NCBI RefSeq assembly: GCF_051055405.1
Contig: NZ_CP167068.1
Coordinates: 1,550,001-1,614,000 of the forward strand
DNA: 64,000 nt
Source of the DNA: Pseudolachnospira sp051055405
GTDB lineage: Bacteria > Bacillota > Clostridia > Lachnospirales > Lachnospiraceae
Direction: 5' to 3'
In this document: positions 8,720 through 16,431 of the stretch, in pieces
Layout of the letters: each line of letters starts with the position of its first letter
Numbering within the stretch: position 1 is the stretch's first letter
Translations under genes and position numbers: made by a program
Notes under the pieces: model-generated
Database searches by the model: none
Told to the model about the DNA's origin: nothing
What the model saw: the letters and a program-made list of their open reading frames with translations, nothing else

Positions 8720-10207
8720 CTACATCCATTCGTTCTCTGCAAAGCGGTCTTTCCAAAAATCAAAATCTTTTTTCCAATATTCCAATTCCAATTCCCACTG
8801 TTCCCCAATCGTCATAACGGCGCCATCTGACTCATATTTCGGCCATTGAGGAATGGAGGGGGTATTGGGATCCCCCGTTGTGGCAAAAGCGGCCCACACG
8901 TCCATCATCTGAGAGGAGAGATGCTTTGGCGCTCCCTCTGGAATCAGATTTCCAAAGACGTAATTGCAGGGAGCTCCATGAAGGGCGCGCCATCCCTCTT
9001 TGGGATCACGGAGGCAGAAGGCAAACTCATAAACCGGGATGTGAGAACAGCAAGCGCGTCCAATCCATTCGCCGCCTAGACGCAGGCCCAACTGATTATG
9101 AACCGTCATATAAGCCTCTTTTGGCGTCAGTTCTGGATGCAGGCTGCGGAATTGCTCTACGTCGGATTCTGTGACCTGCTTATCCTGATTCTTCTGAATG
9201 ACAGCGATTTTGGTTTCCGCTTCGTCCATCTTTAGAAACATCTGATCGTATTCCCCTTCGCTGCCGCCGATCATTAAGGCCTGGACTTTAAATTCTCCGT
9301 TTACCAAACGTTTGAATGCTTCCTTGCTGACGGTCCATTCATCCTGAACCGGGGAAAAGAGTTTGCTTGCTTTGCTGCCGCCATAGCGGAAGCCGAAGAG
9401 CTTCTTTTGAGCCTCCAGAATCTGATCTGTAGACAGCTTCAAGGCTTCTTCCAAGCTCGATACGCCAGCCAATTCAAAGAATTTACGGCTAATTTCCTCG
9501 CTGGTATCCAGAGCAACGGTACCCAGATCCGTCATGTAAGAGCTTTGGCAAATGGCTTTCTGAAAATAGTCCTCTGCCTCAGGGATCACCAATAAATGAC
9601 TGATTGCATTAGAACCGGCAGAATGGCCGTATAGGGTGACATTGTCCGGATCGCCTCCAAAGGCCTGGATATTTTTATTGGTCCACTTTAAAGCGGCAAT
9701 CAGATCGAGAAGCGCCAGATTGTTGCTGTATTTGTAGGATCCATCTGGATCCAAACTGCTCAGGTTCAGGCTTCCTAGAACTCCTAAGCGATAGTTAGGC
9801 GCTACAACGATCAACTCCGGGTGGGCTTTCACCAATTTTTCCGGCAGATTGAGCCTTTTATAATTATAGCCCACGATATAAGCTCCGCCGTATACCCAGA
9901 ATAAAACGGCTTTCTTTGGCGTTTTCAGGTCTGCTGTCCAAATATTCAAGTTCAGGCAGTCTTCCGATGTGGGGACGTTGAGAAAATCCCCGTTTCTCTT
10001 GGCAAAAAAGGGATCTGGTTCTGCTTGAATCGGAGCAGGGCCATAGGCTTTTGCCTCCAAGGTTTCTGAAAAAGGAGAAAGCAGTTCGGGAAGCTGCCAG
10101 CGCTTCGCCCTGGCAAAGGGGATATTTAAAAAGGTGAAAACGCTTTCATTTCCCTGAAATCCTTCTATTGTCCCACAGGGAGCAGTCACAACTGCAGTGT
10201 TGCTCAT
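8720..10207 (-). CDS. Type-B carboxylesterase (alpha/beta-hydrolase)
   Basis: A 495-residue member of the carboxylesterase/PnbA family that hydrolyses carboxylic esters. EDCLNLNIW near residue 83 and FGGDPDNVTL before the nucleophile elbow are family signatures. The nucleophile is Ser196 in GHSAGS, where the family usually has GESAG. The oxyanion-loop region reads VYGGAYIVG instead of the usual HGGGF. The likely catalytic His is in RALHGAPCNYVFGN. No signal peptide, so cytoplasmic. It lies 21 bp after a CitMHS transporter gene, probably in one operon, suggesting it acts on a compound linked to that transporter. Substrate unknown. Confidence 0.88.
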   Translation of the reverse strand: MSNTAVVTAPCGTIEGFQGNESVFTFLNIPFARAKRWQLPELLSPFSETLEAKAYGPAPIQAEPDPFFAKRNGDFLNVPTSEDCLNLNIWTADLKTPKKAVLFWVYGGAYIVGYNYKRLNLPEKLVKAHPELIVVAPNYRLGVLGSLNLSSLDPDGSYKYSNNLALLDLIAALKWTNKNIQAFGGDPDNVTLYGHSAGSNAISHLLVIPEAEDYFQKAICQSSYMTDLGTVALDTSEEISRKFFELAGVSSLEEALKLSTDQILEAQKKLFGFRYGGSKASKLFSPVQDEWTVSKEAFKRLVNGEFKVQALMIGGSEGEYDQMFLKMDEAETKIAVIQKNQDKQVTESDVEQFRSLHPELTPKEAYMTVHNQLGLRLGGEWIGRACCSHIPVYEFAFCLRDPKEGWRALHGAPCNYVFGNLIPEGAPKHLSSQMMDVWAAFATTGDPNTPSIPQWPKYESDGAVMTIGEQWELELEYWKKDFDFWKDRFAENEWM

Positions 10208-10228
10208 AAAAATCTCATTCCTTTCCTA

Positions 10229-11539
10229 TCAGATCGGGAGCATTCCGGTTACGACCATAAAGGCCAGCATCAAAAGGCTGAAACCATAAATCGGTACCAG
10301 AGAATATTTCAAATGATCTTTCATTTCAACGCCGCCGGCTAAGCTTAAAGCCAGATAAGGGGAGGCGTTAAACAGATTCAGATTGGCGCTGATGACACCG
10401 GTTGCAAAGATGGCGCCCATAACCTGAACAGGCGTAAAGCCCAGATTCAAGCTGGTGACAATCGGAATGATAGCAGGAAGCACCACAGAGTTCTTGGTTC
10501 CGCCGATCGTAATGGACAGAAGCATACTGAGGATGCAGAGAACAAACGGAAGATGAGCCAGAAGGCTGGCGTTTGAGGTACCTGCAATCAGATTTGCCAA
10601 TTCGTTCAGGGCTTCGGTTCCCTGGTTTACGCCAACCAGTACGGCAACACCGAGCATGGTAAACGCCATATTCATTGCCTGGGAAGAGTGGCGCTTCAGG
10701 TATTCGCCACGTTCCTTAGCGGAATGATAGTTGACCATCAGCAGGACAACATATCCGAAAGCAAATCCAAGATTCGAGCTGACTTTGCCGGCCAGCAAAG
10801 CGACCAGAAGAATTACGGTAAACACACCGTCAAAGATAGCAATACCTTTTCCAAAAGGCAATTCCAGAGGCTGATTCAGCTCTTGTTTCAACTGATCAAA
10901 CTCTTCTTTGCTCATACCAGCGCCCTTTTTCTTTTCGATGATAGAGACGGGGATGCAGAGCAGCAGAACACAGATAATGCTGAAAATGATCAGCGGACGC
11001 AGGAACAGGAATACATCATAAACGTCAACGCCGACATAGGAGGACGCTTCATTGATTCCCGGAGCCCAAGGCATCAGACAAATAACGCCCGATGCAATGC
11101 TCTGAATCAAAAGCAGAGCAGGCATCCGAATCTTTTGCTTTTCAAAAACCGGACGCATGGTGGGCAGCGTACAGAGCGCGCAGGTGGCGCCGGATCCGCT
11201 GAGCTGACTCGCCATGGCCAGAACAGCCGTTACCAGCATGGAACCCAGAATACTGTTTCCAAGGAACCGCATAATAAATTTAATCAGAGCTTTAAAGATA
11301 CCTGCTTCGGTCAGGATTCCGAAATACAGTACTGCAAATACCATGAGGAACAAGGTTCCGGAAACGGACTTTAAACCATTTCCGATGAATCCATTCACCT
11401 CTTTCAGGCCGAATCCCATTAAAAGGGCGGCAATGATCGGAACTCCGGTCATGATCACGCCTGGACTGGCCGGTGATTTGAAAATCAGCACGATGATTGC
11501 CAGCAGCATGATAAGGGTAATGATGACATTGACTGACAT
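10229..11539 (-). CDS. CitMHS-type carboxylate transporter, copy 1
   Basis: A 436-residue polytopic membrane protein of the CitMHS (citrate-metal:proton symporter) type. It is hydrophobic throughout, with SGTLFLMVFAVLYFGIL, SGSGATCALCTLPTMRP and TIGGTKNSVVLPA as likely transport-site segments. ATG at 11539 follows GGAGGAGAAAACT; an upstream in-frame ATG lacks a ribosome binding site. A clearly related paralogue lies at 16432-17733. Its promoter carries the box shared across this island. Substrate is inferred only at the level of a di- or tricarboxylate or related anion. Confidence 0.85.
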   Translation of the reverse strand: MSVNVIITLIMLLAIIVLIFKSPASPGVIMTGVPIIAALLMGFGLKEVNGFIGNGLKSVSGTLFLMVFAVLYFGILTEAGIFKALIKFIMRFLGNSILGSMLVTAVLAMASQLSGSGATCALCTLPTMRPVFEKQKIRMPALLLIQSIASGVICLMPWAPGINEASSYVGVDVYDVFLFLRPLIIFSIICVLLLCIPVSIIEKKKGAGMSKEEFDQLKQELNQPLELPFGKGIAIFDGVFTVILLVALLAGKVSSNLGFAFGYVVLLMVNYHSAKERGEYLKRHSSQAMNMAFTMLGVAVLVGVNQGTEALNELANLIAGTSNASLLAHLPFVLCILSMLLSITIGGTKNSVVLPAIIPIVTSLNLGFTPVQVMGAIFATGVISANLNLFNASPYLALSLAGGVEMKDHLKYSLVPIYGFSLLMLAFMVVTGMLPI

Positions 11540-11573
11540 AGTTTTCTCCTCCATCTTTTCATTTAGTATCTGT

Positions 11574-11617
11574 ATCATAAATTTTTGTTTCTATTTCGAC
11601 AATAGACAACTTGCACA
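11574..11617 (-). promoter_or_regulatory. Promoter and regulator box for CitMHS copy 1
   Basis: On the minus strand, TTGTCG (11597-11602) and TATGAT (11574-11579) are 17 bp apart. The box TGTGCAAGTTGTCTATTGT begins at 11617 and runs into the -35 hexamer. The same layout precedes CitMHS copy 2. Confidence 0.7.
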
Positions 11618-11665
11618 GAAACCATTTTGTAAATTTAGGCAGATCTGGACCTCTGGATTCGAGGC

Positions 11666-13504
11666 CTATTTTTCATAGATATCCGGGATTTCTAGGTAGG
11701 TGGTATCCCGTCCTCCCAGAAAAAGACGGACTTTTGGGGATTCACAGTCAGGATTCGACTCATAATCCTCCCGTCCCAGATAATACATCCGGTCCATGGA
11801 ATGGGAGAGTGTAAGACGCAGGCAGTGCCCGGCTGGTATTCGGTAGGAAACCGGCATCAGGTCAATGACGAAGTCGCAGCGGACTCCCGGCACCAGAGGC
11901 TTTACCGAGTTTTTCGTGCAGGGATGCCAGGGCAGCCCCAGAAAATCATAAGGAGCTTCCTTCGTCTCCCGCAGGGAGGCGCGCAGATGTCCATCGCTGA
12001 ACTGAAATGCCAAGCCGGTTTTCGGGTCATAGTCGCTGAGGGTCAGGAACACATCTATATCGGTAAACGCCTTTCCGGAAAGCGTTGGTTCCAGGGCAAG
12101 AGCGATGTGAGCCACCGGATGGCCGGCTAGAGTAAAATCAGCCTTCATCGGCGCCGTGCTGTAGGTAAGCCCCTTTTGATCCACGCCCATGCCGTCCTCC
12201 CTGGTGGTAAACATGGTCTCCACGTCGCTCTTGATACCATAGACAGCGGAATAGACCAGCTCCTCAGGCGGGGCGAGAGCCTCGGACAAGATCCCGTCAT
12301 CAAAGCAGGAACCAGACAAGGAGGATCCGGATGCCGGATAAAAGCGCGTACGCTTCCCCTCGGACACCGGCCATGAGACAGCGGACCGATAAAATCCAGT
12401 ACCCTCTTTGCAGAATGTCTTCTTTTCGAAGTTAAAGCAGGCTTCTCGAAGATGCATGGGCGGCTCCTCCATCACCCCGTTTGGAATCCCCTTCATCCAG
12501 AAATCAAACCAGCGGAGGATTTCCGGCTGCCATTCCGGGTCCTCCCGTTTTCCGACGTGGTACCAGGGGCCAAAGGCCAGCTTTTTCGGGAGCGTTAGAT
12601 TCTGGTACATAATAAAGGTGTCACGGCGGAATACATCGAAACAGCCGCCGGCCAGATAGACTGGGACACCGGAGGCATTGATCTCCTCCAGATAAGTACT
12701 GGCACTGAGATTTTTCCAAATTTCTCCTCCAAAAGCATCGCTGCAGCTATCCCGATAGATGAGTTCCTTCTGGATAGTCAGCTGAAGTCCATTTTTTATA
12801 TGCTCCCGCAAGGCTTGCCTCAGGAGCAGCTTTTCCGGGTCCTCATCCACCGGCACGGTTTCGGCAGCAGCCTCCTCGATCTGACGGTTTCGCTCGTCCG
12901 GAGCTTCCGCCCAGATAACGTCGGGGTTCCTTCCGTAGGCGCGTGGAATCCCTCCTCGGACCCAGCCGTCATACCGATTGAAATCTGTCTGGCCGATGAA
13001 GGCGGCTGAGAGATGCTTTGGACGCTGGGAAAGAATTTCCAGCTGTGTCTGGCCATGGTAAGAGAGGCCGACAGTCCCCACCTTACCGTTGCAGAACGGT
13101 TCTGCGGCAAGCCACTCCACCAGCTCCGCCCCATCCTTTGCCTCCTGGCGGGAATTCACAACTTGGCGTACGCCAAATGAGGCGCCGGTTCCTCGGGGCT
13201 CGGCGATGACGAGCACGTAGCCGTAGGCGGTCAACGGCAGTAGGCCGATGCTCTCGGTAGTCACGGTTTCTGGTTCGCCGTCCACTATCCGGCCGGTGTA
13301 TTTCCGGCGGGGGTAGGGGGTGTAGTGCAAAATCACCGGAAGAGGTCCCGCTGTTTTCTCTCCGTGGACAGGGAGATAGATGTCGGCTGCCAGGCGGGTG
13401 CCGTCCTTTAGGGTCACATAGCGGCTCAGCCGTTTTCTGGATTCATAGATTGGTTCCGAGTAGCCTTCGTATTGTCCGAACTTGGAAATTTTATTTGTCT
13501 CCAT
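11666..13504 (-). CDS. CocE/NonD family hydrolase (peptidase S15-like)
   Basis: A 612-residue protein of the X-Pro dipeptidyl-peptidase/cocaine-esterase family. VTLKDGTRLAADIYLP opens the alpha/beta-hydrolase domain; AEPRGTGASFG is the family's conserved RG-G-S loop; the nucleophile is Ser148 in GLSYHG; and GPWYHVG supplies the likely catalytic His. A C-terminal jelly-roll domain with a LRLTLSHSMDR-type segment follows. ATG at 13504 has AAGGAGG just upstream; the frame continues 40 codons further but lacks a site. No signal peptide. Acyl ester, amide or X-Pro peptide are all possible substrates. A private promoter with the island's shared box lies upstream. Confidence 0.88.
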   Translation of the reverse strand: METNKISKFGQYEGYSEPIYESRKRLSRYVTLKDGTRLAADIYLPVHGEKTAGPLPVILHYTPYPRRKYTGRIVDGEPETVTTESIGLLPLTAYGYVLVIAEPRGTGASFGVRQVVNSRQEAKDGAELVEWLAAEPFCNGKVGTVGLSYHGQTQLEILSQRPKHLSAAFIGQTDFNRYDGWVRGGIPRAYGRNPDVIWAEAPDERNRQIEEAAAETVPVDEDPEKLLLRQALREHIKNGLQLTIQKELIYRDSCSDAFGGEIWKNLSASTYLEEINASGVPVYLAGGCFDVFRRDTFIMYQNLTLPKKLAFGPWYHVGKREDPEWQPEILRWFDFWMKGIPNGVMEEPPMHLREACFNFEKKTFCKEGTGFYRSAVSWPVSEGKRTRFYPASGSSLSGSCFDDGILSEALAPPEELVYSAVYGIKSDVETMFTTREDGMGVDQKGLTYSTAPMKADFTLAGHPVAHIALALEPTLSGKAFTDIDVFLTLSDYDPKTGLAFQFSDGHLRASLRETKEAPYDFLGLPWHPCTKNSVKPLVPGVRCDFVIDLMPVSYRIPAGHCLRLTLSHSMDRMYYLGREDYESNPDCESPKVRLFLGGRDTTYLEIPDIYEK

Positions 13505-13548
13505 CCTTCCTCCTTTTTGGTCTTCTTGTAAAAGACTTATTTTGAAGA

Positions 13549-13592
13549 AATCTATATCGTATCGCAGACAATTACAATAGACGCTCTGCCCA
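13549..13592 (-). promoter_or_regulatory. Promoter and regulator box for the CocE-like gene
   Basis: Minus strand: TGGGCAGAGCGTCTATTGT occupies 13592-13574 and runs into TTGTAA (13572-13577), a -35-like hexamer. TAGATT (13549-13554) follows at 17 bp, with TATAGA at 15 bp as an alternative. The box matches the CitMHS copy 1 box at 14 of 19 positions. Confidence 0.5.
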
Positions 13593-13621
13593 AAAAGAAA
13601 ATCCTGCCAATGGGCAGGATT
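13591..13621 (-). terminator. Terminator of the PucR-type regulator gene
   Basis: AATCCTGCC pairs with GGCAGGATT across a four-base loop and is followed on the minus strand by TTTCTTTTTG. Confidence 0.85.
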
Positions 13622-13702
13622 CATAAATCAAAAGATTATGGAAAAAAAGTCGGAATAACATCTTGTATTTTCTGTGAAATACCGATAGAATAGGAAATCA
13701 GA

Positions 13703-15229
13703 TCAGGTCTCGCCGGGAGCTGGAGAGTATTTCTTAACCGGATGCAGAAGGTCCTCCTTCCTGTACTTTTCCGCATATTTTAACACCATGGAAGAGAGCA
13801 TCAGCATCATTTGCAAATTCCAATCGTCCAGGCTGCGGCCGATGATCTCCTCGATCCGGCTAATTTTGTTGATGACAGTGTTTCGGTGCAGATATAAATC
13901 TTTGGCTGTTTTTGTTGTATTGCAGTTATTCTGTATATACACCTCAAGGATTTCGCATAGATTGTCCTTTTCCTCAATATCGTGCCGTTTTAGTATGGTA
14001 TACTTCGGCGTACAGAGATAAATGAGATTATTTTCATGAAAGTCATAACCGAACCTCTGGCACAGATCAATCAGGTGGTAGGTCGTATAATCGTCGTAAT
14101 AGAACAGCCGTTGTCTGGGATCGCTGCTGAGCGCACGGCCAAGGGCGATGGCTTCCTTTGTTTGAAGATAGATCGGGCGGATCGAAGAAATAAAAGAAGA
14201 TTGATTCCCGATGGAAGCATAGGCATGATGGCGTTCCAGCAGTTTTTGCAGCCGTTCTTTGTCAAAAGAGACTTCCCAAATGCCTTTTTGTGTCTTGGCC
14301 AGAAGGATCAGGTCTCCCTGGTAGACTGCGGTTTGGCTCAGCGGGAAAATTTCTGACAGCGCATGAAGAATCAGGCCGGTAGGCAAAGCCTTTTGGTTTG
14401 GTTCAAAACAGACGACAATGCAGGTGTAATAGGAGGGCGGGAGCACGGGCAGACGGAATAGACGGCTGTTCAACTCCTCTTCACCGGAAATTTTACGCTC
14501 AATGAGATCCCCGATCAAAGCAGAGAACTCAGTGTCGGACTCAAACTGTTCACGGTTATTGATTAAAGAATGTTCTCGAATCAAAGAAACTAGGATCTTC
14601 ACATAATCAAAAAGCACAGCGTCTCTTTCGTTTGCTTCTGTGAAGACCAGCAGGCGGCCAAAGGTATTGGTTCGATATTTTAACTGAGCGAGAATTCCGT
14701 AACTGTTGGGTTCCAGCAGCGCTTCATAGACATCTTGGGGAGAAGCTGCGGTTTTCCGTCCTGGAAGCGGGGAGTGCAGGAAGGTATCGATACTGTCGGC
14801 AGACAGATAGCCAAAGGAAAGCAGCTGCTGCATATAAGCGTTCTCAAAGGCATAGTCCACATTGGAAGCAATCAGTCGATAGCCGCTATTTAAGAGAAAA
14901 AGCGGAACATGAAGACGCAGGGCAGCCTCATCCAGGAGTGGCTGGGCATCCTTGCTGCGGCAGGCTAAGAGGTAAAGCCGGTTGATCCATTTGGAGAATT
15001 CAAAAAAGCAGCTATTGGCCCGGTTAAGAATCTCCTGTAGGGAACAGCGGCAGAAAAAACAGGCGATATCGTTCCGGCGGAGCGGTTCTTCTAGCTCCGG
15101 TTGATCTCCGGACAGTAAAAGCATGGTTCGGGAAGGAAGTTTTCCTTTCGCCATCAGCCCTGCGGCAGTTTCTGCAGAACCAATATAAACCGTATGTTCC
15201 TCTGTGGGAGGCGTCTCATCGGAGAGCAT
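13703..15229 (-). CDS. PucR family transcriptional regulator
   Basis: At least 508 residues. The C-terminal 60 residues contain CEILEVYIQNNCNTTKTAKD then LHRNTVINKISRIEEI, the PucR-type helix-turn-helix (HTH_30). The centre resembles the GGDEF-like regulatory domain of PucR/CdaR activators. The first ATG is used here, but the frame stays open upstream to 15361. A promoter at 15356-15384 and a GGGGGG ribosome binding site near 15332 point to a non-ATG start, best a CTG at 15325, adding 32 residues. It sits in the middle of the hydrolase/transporter island and is the only regulator there, so it is the likely owner of the shared box. Confidence 0.85.
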   Translation of the reverse strand: MLSDETPPTEEHTVYIGSAETAAGLMAKGKLPSRTMLLLSGDQPELEEPLRRNDIACFFCRCSLQEILNRANSCFFEFSKWINRLYLLACRSKDAQPLLDEAALRLHVPLFLLNSGYRLIASNVDYAFENAYMQQLLSFGYLSADSIDTFLHSPLPGRKTAASPQDVYEALLEPNSYGILAQLKYRTNTFGRLLVFTEANERDAVLFDYVKILVSLIREHSLINNREQFESDTEFSALIGDLIERKISGEEELNSRLFRLPVLPPSYYTCIVVCFEPNQKALPTGLILHALSEIFPLSQTAVYQGDLILLAKTQKGIWEVSFDKERLQKLLERHHAYASIGNQSSFISSIRPIYLQTKEAIALGRALSSDPRQRLFYYDDYTTYHLIDLCQRFGYDFHENNLIYLCTPKYTILKRHDIEEKDNLCEILEVYIQNNCNTTKTAKDLYLHRNTVINKISRIEEIIGRSLDDWNLQMMLMLSSMVLKYAEKYRKEDLLHPVKKYSPAPGET

Positions 15230-15355
15230 TTGTATATTTTTGACAGGAAGACTATCTTCCGAAGGGAGAACGACTCGAAGCTGACAGTCGGAAAAGTTTT
15301 GCGTTAATATAGAAAATGTAAACAGGAAGATCCCCCCTTTCTTTGTTGTAGCATA

Positions 15356-15384
15356 AGAATATCAGATCTTTCGGCAGATTTCAA
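15356..15384 (-). promoter_or_regulatory. Promoter of the PucR-type regulator gene
   Basis: Minus strand: TTGAAA (15379-15384), 17 bp, TATTCT (15356-15361). Transcription would start near 15349, only about 25 bases before the proposed CTG start but 120 bases before the first ATG. Confidence 0.6.
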
Positions 15385-15390
15385 CGGGAT

Positions 15391-15434
15391 TGTGCAGATT
15401 GTCCTTTTGAATTTGCGAGGCTGCGCGGTAGTTG
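15391..15434 (+). promoter_or_regulatory. Regulator box and weak promoter for the alpha/beta-hydrolase
   Basis: TGTGCAGATTGTCC starts at 15391. Fifteen bases on comes TTTGAA (15406-15411), then 17 bp to TAGTTG (15429-15434). The -10 is poor, as expected if an activator is needed. The box also lies just upstream of the divergent PucR promoter. Confidence 0.5.
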
Positions 15435-15463
15435 CGGGGCGAATCCGAAATGGAGGAATGGAA

Positions 15464-16324
15464 ATGTTTTTAGAATTAAAGGACACAACTCTATATTACG
15501 AGGAATTTGGAGCGGGAAATCGTTATATTCTGTCATCTATGCAGCATCTGGATCCGGACAGGAAGGGATGGCCCTATGATTTGGCGGAGGAAGGCTATCA
15601 CGTTTATGCGATTCAGATGCGTGGATATGGACAGTCTGCCCATGTGGAAGAGGGATATGGCGAGAGCTGGTATGATGTCTGGGCCGACGACGTTGCGGAC
15701 TTTGCCGCCGCAAAGGGGATTCGCCGCTTTCTCTACACAGGCGCCTCGGACGGAGGCGGAGTTGGCTGGCATCTCTGTCTGCGTCATCCGGAGCTTTTGA
15801 TTGCCTTTGTGGGTTTGGCAGCCGGCCCTCATTCCCGCAGCATCGGAAATAGTTCTCCCAGCCGGAAATATACGATTGACGCGGTGGGAAGCAAAGCTGC
15901 TATGGAACAGTTGGCAAGATATCATCGGCAACGGATTCTTTATTTTTCCCAGAAATTTGCAGATGATCCGGAGCTAAAGGAAGAGTTTTTGCAGAAGGCA
16001 GAAAAATTTTACGATATGAAAATCCAGATGACGCCGGAGGAAATGAAAATTCAACCTGGCATCACGCTGCCATGGCTGAAAACGGATGAGGAAGTATTGG
16101 AGGCGCTTTCTTCCATTCATTTCCCTGTCCTTCTTCTCGTCGGTATAAAAGACGCAATGGTGCCGATAGGAAAGACTATCCAGCCAATTGCGGTAATTGA
16201 AAATGCGAAAGCCGTATTTTACCAGGAAGCCAATCATCTTCTGTATTATGGGAGGCGCAACGATGTGAGGCGGGAGATTGCCGCCTTTGCCGCCGAGGTG
16301 TTTTCCAAAGAGGAGAGTCAATAG
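15464..16324 (+). CDS. Alpha/beta-fold hydrolase
   Basis: A 286-residue single-domain hydrolase. The nucleophile elbow is TGASDGGGV with Ser near residue 103; the acid is the Asp in LLLVGIKDAMVP; the His is in EANHLLYYG near the C-terminus. The oxyanion loop region carries YAIQMRGYGQS. I chose ATG 15464 because GGAGG lies seven bases upstream; earlier in-frame ATGs have none. It is divergent from the PucR-type gene and is followed by CitMHS copy 2, giving a second hydrolase-transporter pair beside the esterase-CitMHS copy 1 pair. Substrate unknown. Confidence 0.87.
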   Translation: MFLELKDTTLYYEEFGAGNRYILSSMQHLDPDRKGWPYDLAEEGYHVYAIQMRGYGQSAHVEEGYGESWYDVWADDVADFAAAKGIRRFLYTGASDGGGVGWHLCLRHPELLIAFVGLAAGPHSRSIGNSSPSRKYTIDAVGSKAAMEQLARYHRQRILYFSQKFADDPELKEEFLQKAEKFYDMKIQMTPEEMKIQPGITLPWLKTDEEVLEALSSIHFPVLLLVGIKDAMVPIGKTIQPIAVIENAKAVFYQEANHLLYYGRRNDVRREIAAFAAEVFSKEESQ

Positions 16325-16349
16325 TTGCCTATTTGATGGATGTCGTTCT

Positions 16350-16393
16350 TGTGCAAACTATCCATTGTAGATAAAGCGAATAAATTTTATGAT
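16350..16393 (+). promoter_or_regulatory. Promoter and regulator box for CitMHS copy 2
   Basis: The box TGTGCAAACTATCCATTGT starts at 16350 and runs into TTGTAG (16365-16370). TATGAT (16388-16393) follows after 17 bp. The first 27 bases match the CitMHS copy 1 box at 20 positions. Confidence 0.7.
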
Positions 16394-16431
16394 ATCTTAA
16401 GATTATAAAACGGCAAGGGAAGGTGCAAAAG

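Noticed and set aside
11618..11665. Terminator after the CocE-like gene
   Set aside because: GGCCTC and GAGGTCC pair poorly and no T-run follows.
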